A DNA stretch of 64,000 nucleotides, taken from assembly GCF_002803605.1 (NCBI RefSeq), contig NZ_PHRG01000001.1, positions 942,102 through 1,006,101 of the forward strand, in the 5' to 3' direction. Shown piece after piece: positions 29,945-38,272 of this stretch (positions within the stretch are counted from its first letter, which is position 1; the number at the start of each line of letters is the position of its first letter). The DNA is from Acinetobacter pseudolwoffii (GTDB lineage: Bacteria; Pseudomonadota; Gammaproteobacteria; Pseudomonadales; Moraxellaceae). The notes under the pieces are model-generated. The model did not search any database. It was not told the origin of the DNA and saw nothing but the letters and a program-made list of their open reading frames with translations. The translations under genes and the position numbers were made by a program.

Positions 29945-30889
29945 TTAAGCAACTTTTTGTGCTGCTGACTGTTGCTGCTGTTTTTGCGCATAGACTGCTG
30001 CTGAATCACGTACCCACTTACCGCCTTCCCAAGCTTTGCGGCGTGCTTCAATACGCTCATGGTTACACGGTCCCTTGCCTGCAAGAATCGCAAAGAACTC
30101 ATCCCAATTGATTTCACCAAATTCATAATGTCCGGTTGCTTCATTGAATTTAAGGTCTGGATCGGGAACGGTTAAACCCAGCTGCAAGACTTGCGATACA
30201 GTGTTATCGACAAATTTCTGACGTAAATCATCGTTGCTGAATAATTTAATTTTCCACTGCATGCTTTGTGCACTATTCGGTGAATTATCATCACTTGGAC
30301 CAAACATCATCAGTGCCGGCCACCAGAAACGGTTCACCGCATCCTGTGCCATCTGCTTTTGTTCCGGCGTACCATTGGCCAATTCCATCATGGCTTCAAA
30401 GCCCTGACGCTGATGAAAACTCTCTTCCTTACAAACGCGCACCATGGCACGGGCATAAGGACCGTAAGACGTACGGCACAGCGCAACCTGATTGACAATA
30501 GCTGCACCATCCACCAGCCAGCCAATCGCTGCAACATCGGCCCAGCTCAGGGTTGGATAGTTAAAAATTGAGGAATATTTCATGCGACCGGCAATCAGTT
30601 TATCCATCATGTCGTCACGATCGGCACCCAGGGTTTCTGCAGCACTGTACAGATACAAAGCATGACCGGCTTCATCCTGAACTTTTGCCATCAGCACGGC
30701 TTTACGTTTTAAAGTCGGTGCACGGGTAATCCAGTTGCCTTCCGGCAACATGCCCACCACTTCAGAGTGTGCATGCTGACCAATCTGACGAATTAAAGTT
30801 TTACGATAAGCCTCCGGCATCCAGTCCTTCGGCTCGATGGAAATATCCTTTTCAATCTTTTGATCAAAGATTTGTTGTTGATTATTCAT
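29945..30889 (-). CDS. paaA: Phenylacetyl-CoA 1,2-epoxidase catalytic subunit PaaA
   Basis: Di-iron monooxygenase subunit that forms the ring 1,2-epoxide of phenylacetyl-CoA. The 314 residues show the ferritin-like di-iron motifs [14 protein letters not shown] and [15 protein letters not shown] plus the N-terminal [13 protein letters not shown] segment. The ATG at 30889 follows GAGGG; the longer frame begins in promoter DNA. It is the first gene of the minus-strand operon and is divergent from paaZ. Confidence 0.96.
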   Translation of the reverse strand: MNNQQQIFDQKIEKDISIEPKDWMPEAYRKTLIRQIGQHAHSEVVGMLPEGNWITRAPTLKRKAVLMAKVQDEAGHALYLYSAAETLGADRDDMMDKLIAGRMKYSSIFNYPTLSWADVAAIGWLVDGAAIVNQVALCRTSYGPYARAMVRVCKEESFHQRQGFEAMMELANGTPEQKQMAQDAVNRFWWPALMMFGPSDDNSPNSAQSMQWKIKLFSNDDLRQKFVDNTVSQVLQLGLTVPDPDLKFNEATGHYEFGEINWDEFFAILAGKGPCNHERIEARRKAWEGGKWVRDSAAVYAQKQQQQSAAQKVA

Positions 30890-31151
30890 TGTTCCCTCAC
30901 TTATCCCAAGTGTTGATACACTCAAATTAAAACGATACAAAATTAAAATCAATATCTATTTATTGGTATCATTTAATTTTTATTGCTTATTTTTAATAAA
31001 TGATTGTTTTATATAGTTTAATATTTTTTATTTTATTCCTAATCATTTTTAAACACAGATTTATGATTGACATTTTCACTTTTTCAACACAAATTATGAA
31101 ACATCAAAATTAAAATACATCTCAAAACGTATCATAAATGGAGTTTTTACC
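30890..31151. promoter_or_regulatory. paaA-paaZ divergent control region with GATACA/GTATCA elements
   Basis: Very AT-rich. GATACA (30934-30939) and GTATCA (30966-30971) form inverted arms spanning 38 bases. The left arm continues AAATTAAAAT, and the same layout recurs before the MFS gene at 33385-33422. A degenerate copy (GAAACA 31098-31103, GTATCA 31129-31134) lies just upstream of paaZ, and one more GATACA is at 30915. PaaX is the obvious candidate to bind; this is inference. Confidence 0.6.
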
Positions 31152-33263
31152 ATGTTAGAGTTAGACAGCAACTCAAGCACAATGGATTATCAAGATACTG
31201 AATCAACTCATAATCCTATTGCCATCAAAAGCTTAGCTTCACTGGTGTACGGCCAGGAATACACAGCGCAAGCCGATTTACGTACGGTTTATCATGCCAT
31301 TAGCGGTGAAGCGGTTTATCAGGTCGGCAGTCAGGGCATCGATACCCAAGCTGTAGTCAAGTATGCCAAACAAAAAGGCGCGACTATCGCCACATGGACC
31401 TTCCATCAACGTGCCAATGCACTGAAGCAAGTGGCACAGTATTTGATGGAGCGCAAAGAAGACTTTTATGAACTTGCCAAGGCAACCGGCTGTACCCGTA
31501 AAGATGCCTGGATTGATATTGAAGGCGGGATTGGCACCTTATATGCCTATTCGAGTTTGGTGCGTCGTGAACTGAGTGATGAAACAGCATGGGTCGAAGA
31601 TGCCTGGATTCCTCTTTCTAAGCAAGGTAGCTTTGGCGCGAAACATATTCTGACGCCTAAAGCCGGTGTTGCCGTGCATATCAATGCCTTTAACTTTCCA
31701 ATCTGGGGCATGCTGGAGAAAATCGCTCCTACGCTACTGGCAGGCGTACCCTGTATTGTCAAACCGGCAACAGAAGGTGCCGAGCTGACCCATGCCGTGG
31801 TCAAAGCCATTCACGAAAGCGGTTTCTTGCCAGAAGGTTCACTGCAGCTCATTTGCGGACAGGTTTATGATTTGTTTGATTATTTAAATCCTCAGGATAC
31901 GGTCACCTTTACCGGTTCTGCATCAACCGGGCAAAAACTGCGTTCGCATCCACACTTAAATGCCTACTCGATTCCATTCACTATGGAAGCAGATTCGGTC
32001 AATAGTGCGATTTTGACGGCGCAAGCCAATGATGAAACGATTGATTTATTTGTTCGTGAAGTTTTCCGTGAAATGACCACTAAAGCCGGACAAAAATGCA
32101 CCGCCATTCGTCGTGCCTTTGTTCCAGCCGAGCTGCTGGATACAGTACAAGACCGTCTGATTGAAAAACTGAAAAAAGTGGTTGTCGGTGATCCGGCTCA
32201 GGAAGGCGTGACAATGGGTGCTTTGGCCAGCGTCAAACAGAAACATGATGTCGCGGCAAAAGTTGAACAGCTCAGCCAGGATGCAGAAATTGTGTTCGGT
32301 AGTCACTTGCGTCAGGACTTTAAGATTCAAGTACAAAATACTGAGAAGTCCGCATGTTATCCACCAACAGTCTTGGTCTGCAAAGCACCGGCTCAGGCAG
32401 AGAATATTCATAGAATCGAAGCCTTTGGGCCTGTTGTCACTTTAATGCCATATAGTGACCTGGCTCAGCTGGCTGACCTGGTGGCACGTGGCGAAGGTAG
32501 CCTAGTCGCCTCCATCGTACGCAATACTGATGAAAATATTGAACAACTGCTCAGCAAAATTGCGCCATGGCATGGTCGTGTCCATATTCTGGATGCAGAA
32601 AGTGCCAAAGAAAGTACCGGACATGGTTCTCCATTACCTTTGCTGGTGCATGGTGGACCGGGACGTGCTGGTGGCGGTGAGGAGCTCGGTGGCTTACGTG
32701 CAGTGAAACATTATATGCAACGGACTGCAATTCAAGGTTCCCCGAATGCCATGACCCAAGTCGGTCATAGCTGGACGGCTGGTGCTCAGGTCTTTGAAGA
32801 CCGTGTGCATCCATTCAAAAAATCATTTGATGAATTGCGTATCGGTGAGCGTTTACTGACTGCACGACGTAGCGTGACCGAAGCCGATCTGGTGAATTTC
32901 GGCTGCCTGAGCGGTGATCACTTTTATGCGCATATGGACAAAATTGCTGCGGCAGAATCACTGTTTGGTGAGCGCGTGGCCCATGGTTACTTTGTGGTAT
33001 CTGCCGCGGCCGGTTTATTCGTCGAGGCTGCTCCAGGCCCGGTCATTGCCAACTATGGCATGGACAACTTGCGCTTTGTAGAGCCGGTGAAAATTGGCGA
33101 TACCATTCAGGTAGAACTGACCTGTAAGCAGAAAACTCCAAAAGCACTGCGCGATCCGACACAGAAACCACATGGTGTCGTGGTCTGGGATATTAAAGTC
33201 AAAAATCAGCGCAATGAACTGGTCGCAACCTATGATATTTTGACCCTGGTTGAGCGCGGCTAA
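31152..33263 (+). CDS. paaZ: Bifunctional oxepin-CoA hydrolase / 3-oxo-5,6-dehydrosuberyl-CoA semialdehyde dehydrogenase PaaZ
   Basis: Hydrolytic ring cleavage of oxepin-CoA followed by NADP-dependent aldehyde oxidation. The 703-residue protein is a fusion. The aldehyde dehydrogenase domain (about 25-540) has NAFNFPIWGM, TFTGSASTGQK and the catalytic cysteine in AGQKCTAIRR. The C-terminal MaoC/hot-dog hydratase domain (about 560-700) has GCLSGDHFYAHMD and GYFVVSAAAGLF. GGAG lies 8 bases before the ATG. It is the only paa enzyme gene on the plus strand here. Confidence 0.96.
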   Translation: MLELDSNSSTMDYQDTESTHNPIAIKSLASLVYGQEYTAQADLRTVYHAISGEAVYQVGSQGIDTQAVVKYAKQKGATIATWTFHQRANALKQVAQYLMERKEDFYELAKATGCTRKDAWIDIEGGIGTLYAYSSLVRRELSDETAWVEDAWIPLSKQGSFGAKHILTPKAGVAVHINAFNFPIWGMLEKIAPTLLAGVPCIVKPATEGAELTHAVVKAIHESGFLPEGSLQLICGQVYDLFDYLNPQDTVTFTGSASTGQKLRSHPHLNAYSIPFTMEADSVNSAILTAQANDETIDLFVREVFREMTTKAGQKCTAIRRAFVPAELLDTVQDRLIEKLKKVVVGDPAQEGVTMGALASVKQKHDVAAKVEQLSQDAEIVFGSHLRQDFKIQVQNTEKSACYPPTVLVCKAPAQAENIHRIEAFGPVVTLMPYSDLAQLADLVARGEGSLVASIVRNTDENIEQLLSKIAPWHGRVHILDAESAKESTGHGSPLPLLVHGGPGRAGGGEELGGLRAVKHYMQRTAIQGSPNAMTQVGHSWTAGAQVFEDRVHPFKKSFDELRIGERLLTARRSVTEADLVNFGCLSGDHFYAHMDKIAAAESLFGERVAHGYFVVSAAAGLFVEAAPGPVIANYGMDNLRFVEPVKIGDTIQVELTCKQKTPKALRDPTQKPHGVVVWDIKVKNQRNELVATYDILTLVERG

Positions 33264-33274
33264 ACATTTAAACT

Positions 33275-33307
33275 CAAAAAAGGAATCATTATGATTCCTT
33301 TTTTTTC
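33275..33307 (+). terminator. Terminator after paaZ
   Basis: Stem AAGGAATC / GATTCCTT with a 5-base loop, followed by a run of eight T. It isolates paaZ from the MFS gene, which therefore needs its own promoter. Confidence 0.85.
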
Positions 33308-33384
33308 AATTCAAATACTATTTGTATCTATTCTTAAAAAACAGATTGACGTCAATCCAATTAAACTTTAGATTGATCAAACGC

Positions 33385-33422
33385 GATACAAAATAAAAAT
33401 AATATATAAATTAAAAGTATCA
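33385..33422. promoter_or_regulatory. 38-bp GATACA...GTATCA element before the MFS gene
   Basis: GATACA at 33385-33390 and GTATCA at 33417-33422 have the same 38-bp span and the same AAAATxAAAAT interior as the paaA element at 30934-30971. It lies 36 bases before the MFS start codon and probably overlaps its promoter. Confidence 0.55.
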
Positions 33423-33457
33423 AATAAATATCTCAAACGATCAGCACAGGATGTTGC

Positions 33458-34897
33458 ATGATGAATGATAAATCGCTAGACATAGACATGGTTGAAAGGA
33501 CGATTCAACCGCCCAATCAAAGTTTTGAGCCTACACCGACAGAAACGGCCGTGCCGCTGTCTGAACAGATTGAACCACCACCGGAAAGCAGCACCTATCA
33601 ATGGTATGTGGTGGTCATTTGTATGGTGGCTTACATTCTGTCATTTGTAGACCGTCAAATTTTATCCTTAATGATTGAACCGATTAAAGCCGATTTAATG
33701 CTAAGCGATACCCAGTTCAGCCTGTTACAGGGTCTAGCCTTCTCCTTGTTTTATGCCATTATGGGTCTGCCCATTGCCGCGCTGGCGGATCAAAAGTCCC
33801 GGATTAAAATTATTGCGACTGGGATTGCATTCTGGAGCCTCGCTACAGCGGCCTGTGGTCTCAGTAAAAACTTTATTCAAATGTTTATTGCACGTTTGAG
33901 TGTGGGTGCCGGTGAAGCTGCGCTTTCCCCTGCCTTTTATTCAATCGTTGCCGATTTATTTCCCAAAGATAAATTAGGCCGTGCACTCGGGGTATATGCG
34001 ATTGGTGCCTTTATTGGTTCGGGTTTAGCTTTCCTGATTGGCGGCTATGTGATTGGCCTGCTAAAAGATGTCAGCTTCGTGGCTTTACCGCTCATTGGTG
34101 AAGTAAAAACCTGGCAACTTACCTTTATGATTGTGGGTCTACCAGGCGTATTGCTGGCCCTGCTGATGGTTTTGACGGTGCGTGAGCCTGCACGTAAGGG
34201 CATGAAAGTCGGTCAGGATGGTCAGGTCATTAAAGCCTCTTTCAAAAATTCGATCGGTTTTATCAAGACACATAAAAAGACCTTTTTCTGTCATTTTATC
34301 GGCTTTTCTTTTTACACCATGATGCTGTATTCGCTGCTGGGCTGGGCACCTGCCTATTACATGCGTAATTTCGGTCTGGATGCGAGTCAAACCGGTTATA
34401 TCCTTGGGACGATTATTTTAGTGGCAAATACCTCTGGTGCCCTGTTCTGTGGCTGGCTGATCGACTTCTTTTCAAAGCGTGGCTATAGCGATGCTGCAAT
34501 TCGTACCGGTGCCATTGGCTGTGCGGCGCTGATTATTCCGAGTGTGCTGTTTACTCAGGTCGATAATATGCAGCTTTCATTTGCGCTGATTTTTGTGGCG
34601 ATGTTCTTCTCCACTTTCCCGATTCCTGCATCCGCTGCTGCTACGCAAATGCTGACACCAAACCAGTTACGAGCCCAGGTCTCTGCCAAGTTTCTGCTAA
34701 TTTCAAATCTGATTGCCTTAGGCATCGGAACCACCGCAGTGGCGTTGATCACGGATAAATATTTTCAGAACACGATGATGGTTGGTAATTCTATTTCGAT
34801 CGTCAATGCCATTGCCGGAGTGATTGGCTTCTTCTTGTTGTATAAGGGCTGTCAGTATTATCGTGAGAGTATGAAAGTCGAAAAACTGGCTGACTAA
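33458..34897 (+). CDS. MFS transporter (spinster-like), probable paa-regulon member
   Basis: A 479-residue major facilitator protein with about twelve transmembrane helices after a 45-residue hydrophilic N-terminus. The loop motif after helix 2 (GLPIAALADQKSRIK) and the D-R-Q-I-L-S segment in helix 1 resemble the spinster-like or aromatic acid transporter groups. The substrate is not deducible. Position next to paaZ and the shared upstream element suggest uptake of phenylacetate or a precursor, replacing the usual PaaL permease, which is absent here. Confidence 0.82.
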   Translation: MMNDKSLDIDMVERTIQPPNQSFEPTPTETAVPLSEQIEPPPESSTYQWYVVVICMVAYILSFVDRQILSLMIEPIKADLMLSDTQFSLLQGLAFSLFYAIMGLPIAALADQKSRIKIIATGIAFWSLATAACGLSKNFIQMFIARLSVGAGEAALSPAFYSIVADLFPKDKLGRALGVYAIGAFIGSGLAFLIGGYVIGLLKDVSFVALPLIGEVKTWQLTFMIVGLPGVLLALLMVLTVREPARKGMKVGQDGQVIKASFKNSIGFIKTHKKTFFCHFIGFSFYTMMLYSLLGWAPAYYMRNFGLDASQTGYILGTIILVANTSGALFCGWLIDFFSKRGYSDAAIRTGAIGCAALIIPSVLFTQVDNMQLSFALIFVAMFFSTFPIPASAAATQMLTPNQLRAQVSAKFLLISNLIALGIGTTAVALITDKYFQNTMMVGNSISIVNAIAGVIGFFLLYKGCQYYRESMKVEKLAD

Positions 34898-34937
34898 AAT
34901 AGCTGGATATGAATCAGCCATCTTAAGCTTCACTGTG

Positions 34938-34970
34938 AAAGGCCTTTAATCCACATTAAAGGCCTTTTTT
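34938..34970 (+). terminator. Terminator after the MFS gene
   Basis: A 12-bp perfect stem (AAAGGCCTTTAA / TTAAAGGCCTTT) with a 6-base loop and a T run. Confidence 0.88.
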
Positions 34971-35084
34971 ATATCCATTCCACAAGCTCAATTTTCAAGT
35001 TCTCAAATTTCAATTCTCCCTCCAACCTAGACAGGCTGGCTAAAAAAACGTATAACACCGTTTTAAATTTACAGGTGTGCACCG

Positions 35085-36020
35085 TTGAAACTTGTGCTTG
35101 CTCCCATGGAAGGCTTAACCGATCCGATTATGCGTGATGTGCTGACATCCGTAGGTAGCTTTGACTGGTGCGTGACCGAGTTTATCCGTGTCACCGACTC
35201 TATCCTGCCCGATCATGTTTATCACAGTTACTGCCCGGAACTGTTAAATGATGGCAAGACGGCGGCGGGTACGCCGGTACATGTGCAGTTTCTGGGAAAT
35301 AATCCGGAAATGCTGGCAGCAAATGCAGCCAAAGTTGCCGCAATGGGCGCACCGGCGATTGACCTGAATTTTGGTTGTCCTGCGAAAACCGTGAACCGTC
35401 ATCGCGGCGGTTCCGTTTTACTGGATGAACCCGAAGTGGTACATGAGTTAGTCAAAGCCGTGCGAGATGCAGTACCGGCGCATATTCCGGTGTCTGCGAA
35501 AATGCGTTTGGGTTATATGGATCGCAACTTTATGCTGGACAATGCCCATGCTATTGAAGATGCGGGAGCGTCTTGGGTCACCGTTCATGCGCGCACCAAA
35601 GCCGATGGCTATACCCCACCTGCTTTTTGGGACCAGTTACAACCGATCCGTGAAGCATTGAAAATTAATGTGATTGCCAATGGTGAAATCTGGAACAATA
35701 CCGATGCCAAACAGTGTCGTCTGGAATCTGGCTGCGAAGACCTGATGATTGGCCGTGGTGCAGTGACCACACCCGACCTGACCCAATGTATCCGCCAAAA
35801 TTCGGATGCACCTTTGATGAACTGGAATGAACTGCTGGAACTGCAAATTCGCTTTATCAATGGTCCCGCCAAAACTGAAATTGGCATGGTCGGTCGTTAC
35901 AAACAATGGCTGGGCATGATGTCGAAACATTATCCTGAAGCCAAAGCCTTATGGGATGAAGTAAAGCGGATTAAAGTTCTTGCCGAGATTACCGAAAAAC
36001 TGAAAGCTTCAACTATGTAA
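35085..36020 (+). CDS. dusC: tRNA-dihydrouridine(16) synthase DusC
   Basis: FMN-dependent reduction of uridine 16 in tRNA D-loops. The 311-residue TIM-barrel protein has LAPMEGLTDPIMR at its start, the family motif LNFGCPAKTVNRHRGG with the catalytic cysteine, AKMRLGY and a GRGAVTTPDL phosphate-binding segment. The sequence matches the DusC rather than DusA/DusB subgroup (Y-H-S-Y-C-P-E-L). The start is a TTG at 35085 preceded by CAGGTG; no upstream in-frame ATG exists before a stop, and the next ATG would delete the first strand. Confidence 0.92.
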   Translation: MKLVLAPMEGLTDPIMRDVLTSVGSFDWCVTEFIRVTDSILPDHVYHSYCPELLNDGKTAAGTPVHVQFLGNNPEMLAANAAKVAAMGAPAIDLNFGCPAKTVNRHRGGSVLLDEPEVVHELVKAVRDAVPAHIPVSAKMRLGYMDRNFMLDNAHAIEDAGASWVTVHARTKADGYTPPAFWDQLQPIREALKINVIANGEIWNNTDAKQCRLESGCEDLMIGRGAVTTPDLTQCIRQNSDAPLMNWNELLELQIRFINGPAKTEIGMVGRYKQWLGMMSKHYPEAKALWDEVKRIKVLAEITEKLKASTM

Positions 36021-36024
36021 ATGC

Positions 36025-36056
36025 AAAATCCTTTGAATGATTCAAAGGATTTTTTT
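36025..36056 (+). terminator. Terminator between dusC and the NERD gene
   Basis: Perfect stem AATCCTTTGAA / TTCAAAGGATT, loop TGA, followed by a T run. A-rich on the other side, so it may serve both convergent genes. Confidence 0.88.
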
Positions 36057-36072
36057 GATTCTATAAATCATT

Positions 36073-36660
36073 TTAAGGCTGCTTATGCTGTTTTAAGCTT
36101 TCTACATGTTTCCGATTGGTTTTCCAGAATTTTTCTAAAAGCTCTTTTTCTAAACGCAGTTGTATCCGTTTTAATTTTGTTTCAGAAATCATCTGTTGAT
36201 CAAAACTTTTCACATAATCGGTCCAAGCTGCGCCCCGAAATACCTCATTCGGCATTGGTGTTTTAAATACCGCATCCGGCATAAATACAATCACGGAATG
36301 CAAAAGATCTGGCTCCACAATATCAGTCAGTAATTGTTCCAGAACTTTGATGTGTTTATAGTTTTGATGAATCGGATTTTGAAATGTATAACTGTTTTTA
36401 TAAATTTTCTGGGTCCATTGTTTCTGACGCGCGCTTGCAAAAATCCAGCCCTTATAGTTTTTGGTTTCAATCACAAAGATGCCATAAGGACTTAATAGCA
36501 GATGATCGATTTGTGTGGTGGCACCTGCTCCATCTGGAAGGGTCAAATCATTCAGCAGAATGTATTCAGGGTCTTTTAAATACAGTTTAACATGGGCAGC
36601 AACCGCAAATTCTCCTAATTTCCCTTTTAAAAATGGCTTAAATAATTTAAAAACAATCAC
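36073..36660 (-). CDS. NERD domain protein with N-terminal membrane segment (start uncertain)
   Basis: NERD (nuclease-related) domain protein: GKLGEFAVAAHVK near the start, the metal-site-like motif QIDHLLLSPYGIFVIETKNYKG (read IDH...ETK), and a helical C-terminus. Its function in bacteria is unclear. The GTG at 36660 gives 195 residues, but the frame stays open to 36738 and encodes a hydrophobic, Trp-rich segment (SSLWSSVWWIFLLFFG) typical of the membrane anchor of such proteins. No ATG, GTG or TTG with a Shine-Dalgarno precedes it, so either an unusual codon (ATT 36733-36735) is used or the 5' end has mutated. Confidence 0.7.
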   Translation of the reverse strand: MIVFKLFKPFLKGKLGEFAVAAHVKLYLKDPEYILLNDLTLPDGAGATTQIDHLLLSPYGIFVIETKNYKGWIFASARQKQWTQKIYKNSYTFQNPIHQNYKHIKVLEQLLTDIVEPDLLHSVIVFMPDAVFKTPMPNEVFRGAAWTDYVKSFDQQMISETKLKRIQLRLEKELLEKFWKTNRKHVESLKQHKQP

Positions 36661-36768
36661 GCCAAAGAACAGCAGAAAAATCCACCATACACTGGACCAG
36701 AGCGAACTTAATATCTGTAATGTGGAATGTTCAATATTCTAATTTTCATTTATTTTAAGACTTCGATC

Positions 36769-37251
36769 TTAATGCGTTCGCTCAATATTTAACAGAATTT
36801 CTTTTTTATCCAAACCACCGGCGAAGCCCACCAGCTTACCACTGCTGCCAATCACCCGATGACAGGGTGCAATAATCGAAATCGGGTTTTTCCCGTTGGC
36901 TGCACCCACGGCACGCACTGCTTTAACATTACCCACCTGCTCGGCAATATCGCGATAGCTTCGGGTCTGGCCATAAGGAATATTCAGCAGAGCCTGCCAG
37001 ACTTTTTTCTGAAAATCGGTTCCGGCAAAGTCCAAAGGCAAGTCAAAAACATTGCGCTGACCAGCAAAATACTCCTGAAGCTGGCGTCTGGTTTCAATCA
37101 ATAGCGGATGCTGCAGATCTTCCACCAAGGTCGCCAGTTTCACCCGATTCGGCTGTTCACAATCCCAAAGCACAGCTACCAGTGCGGTGTCATTCGCGAC
37201 CAGTCGTAACTGACCGACTGGAGAATCCATATAGAGATAACTTAAGTTCAT
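36769..37251 (-). CDS. ogt: Methylated-DNA--protein-cysteine methyltransferase
   Basis: Suicide repair protein that removes O6-alkyl groups from guanine. The 160 residues contain the active-site PCHRVI with its cysteine near residue 130, the helix-turn-helix arginine segment YRDIAEQVG, and AVGAANGKNPISIIAP. The length and absence of an AdaA domain fit Ogt. It stands alone, with a short gap to the SugE gene upstream. Confidence 0.93.
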   Translation of the reverse strand: MNLSYLYMDSPVGQLRLVANDTALVAVLWDCEQPNRVKLATLVEDLQHPLLIETRRQLQEYFAGQRNVFDLPLDFAGTDFQKKVWQALLNIPYGQTRSYRDIAEQVGNVKAVRAVGAANGKNPISIIAPCHRVIGSSGKLVGFAGGLDKKEILLNIERTH

Positions 37252-37325
37252 GCTTACACCCTGTCCCGGATCAGCGGAGTTTATTTTCTATTTTAACTCA
37301 GTTCACCGAGACAGGCTGAAACAAA

Positions 37326-37643
37326 TTATGAAGAAGATACTTTCATCAGCACCAGACCGGAAATAATCAATACTGCAGCCAGCATACGCATGGCCGATGT
37401 CGGCTCACCCAGAACTAAAATCCCGATCAGAAATGAACCCACAGCCCCGATTCCGGTCCAGATCACGTAAGCTGTGCCTAATGGCAAAGTACGCATGGCA
37501 TAGGCCAGTAAGGCAAAGCTGAGAATCATAAAGAAAATGGTGATGATACTTGGCGTTAATCGGGTAAATCCTTCGGACAATTTCATGGAATATGCCCAAA
37601 CGATTTCAAAAACACCTGCGAATATAAGTGCAATCCAGGCCAT
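37326..37643 (-). CDS. sugE: Small multidrug resistance protein SugE/Gdx (guanidinium exporter)
   Basis: A 105-residue, four-helix SMR protein. The conserved membrane Glu is in the first helix (FEIVWAYSMKLSEGF), followed by W-T-G-I-G-A-V-G and G-E-P-T-S segments. The Gdx/SugE subtype exports guanidinium by proton antiport. The guanidine-II-type riboswitch in its leader supports that assignment over a quaternary-ammonium EmrE type. AGGAGG lies five bases before the ATG. Confidence 0.92.
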   Translation of the reverse strand: MAWIALIFAGVFEIVWAYSMKLSEGFTRLTPSIITIFFMILSFALLAYAMRTLPLGTAYVIWTGIGAVGSFLIGILVLGEPTSAMRMLAAVLIISGLVLMKVSSS

Positions 37644-37654
37644 GCAGCCCTCCT

Positions 37655-37734
37655 CTTTTATCTAAGAATCAGGCCGTCCTGACGATTTTTCCTGTGCATT
37701 TCAGCATGAAATAGACAAGGGAGGTCGTTCCTCC
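37655..37734 (-). promoter_or_regulatory. Guanidine-II (mini-ykkC) riboswitch upstream of sugE
   Basis: On the minus strand there are two short hairpins with ACGR loops, the hallmark of the class. Hairpin 1 is GGAGG-(A)ACGA-CCTCC at 37734-37720; hairpin 2 is TCAGG-ACGG-CCTGA at 37682-37669. They are 37 bases apart; the linker contains its own small hairpin (ATTTCA/TGAAAT). Hairpin 2 is followed within about 15 bases by the AGGAGG ribosome-binding site. The gene behind it is an SMR exporter, the commonest partner. The extra A in loop 1 is a small deviation. Confidence 0.8.
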
Positions 37735-37860
37735 TACCTATAAAAAATTTTATAAAACCAGATTACGCACACCTGATTATTTTTACAAAACATGACTCTT
37801 AGAGATGCAACTTAACCTGATCTTACTCAAATCTTCAAGACATTTGTCGCTGCTGTTATT

Positions 37861-38028
37861 ATGGTAGATATTCAAAATGATCATTCAGAAATAGCCCCTA
37901 TGATCAGGCAAATTGAGCAACAACAATTTCACAAAAATAAGTGCAGCATATCAAGTTATACACATCCATTAAATTTAAATAACGAGCAAAGAGATTACAC
38001 AATGAAATACAATTTTAAGACCTATTGA
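37861..38028 (+). CDS. Possible small ORF, 55 codons, unknown
   Basis: An ATG-initiated frame in the 630-base gap between sugE and rpe. The product is hydrophilic (Gln, Asn and His rich) with no recognised motif and no clear Shine-Dalgarno. A shorter internal start (ATG at 38002) has a purine-rich run ahead of it. It is followed by two hairpins (38073-38132). It may be chance coding or part of a small RNA. Confidence 0.2.
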   Translation: MVDIQNDHSEIAPMIRQIEQQQFHKNKCSISSYTHPLNLNNEQRDYTMKYNFKTY

Positions 38029-38072
38029 TCACTTTTTATTTAACATGATTATGAACCTGTGATGAATAAACG

Positions 38073-38132
38073 ACCCCTAAACAAGAGGGGTTGTAAGGTA
38101 TAAAAAGAACCAGATTTGAGCTCTTTTTATAC
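38073..38132. repeat. Two consecutive hairpins in the sugE-rpe gap
   Basis: ACCCCT...AGGGGT (about 38073-38092), then a perfect 11-bp inverted repeat GTATAAAAAGA (38098-38108) / TCTTTTTATAC (38122-38132). The second resembles a bidirectional terminator. What it terminates is not evident. Confidence 0.5.
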
Positions 38133-38178
38133 AAATTTCGTCTAAGGCATAATCAATCTGGCTACAAATGATTACATT

Positions 38179-38260
38179 TTACACAACATATCCATATGGT
38201 TACCCACATGGATATCTACACACTTATCCATAAAGTTATCCACATATTTATGTGCATACT
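38179..38260. promoter_or_regulatory. Cluster of DnaA-box-like 9-mers upstream of rpe
   Basis: TTATCCACA at 38236-38244 matches the DnaA consensus perfectly. One-mismatch boxes are at 38200-38208 (TTACCCACA), 38212-38220 (ATATCTACA), 38224-38232 (TTATCCATA) and, inverted, 38251-38259 (TGTGCATAC). A weaker one is near 38179. All lie within about 80 AT-rich bases adjoining the rpe 3' end. Confidence 0.5.
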
Positions 38261-38272
38261 ACTTTTTAGCGA

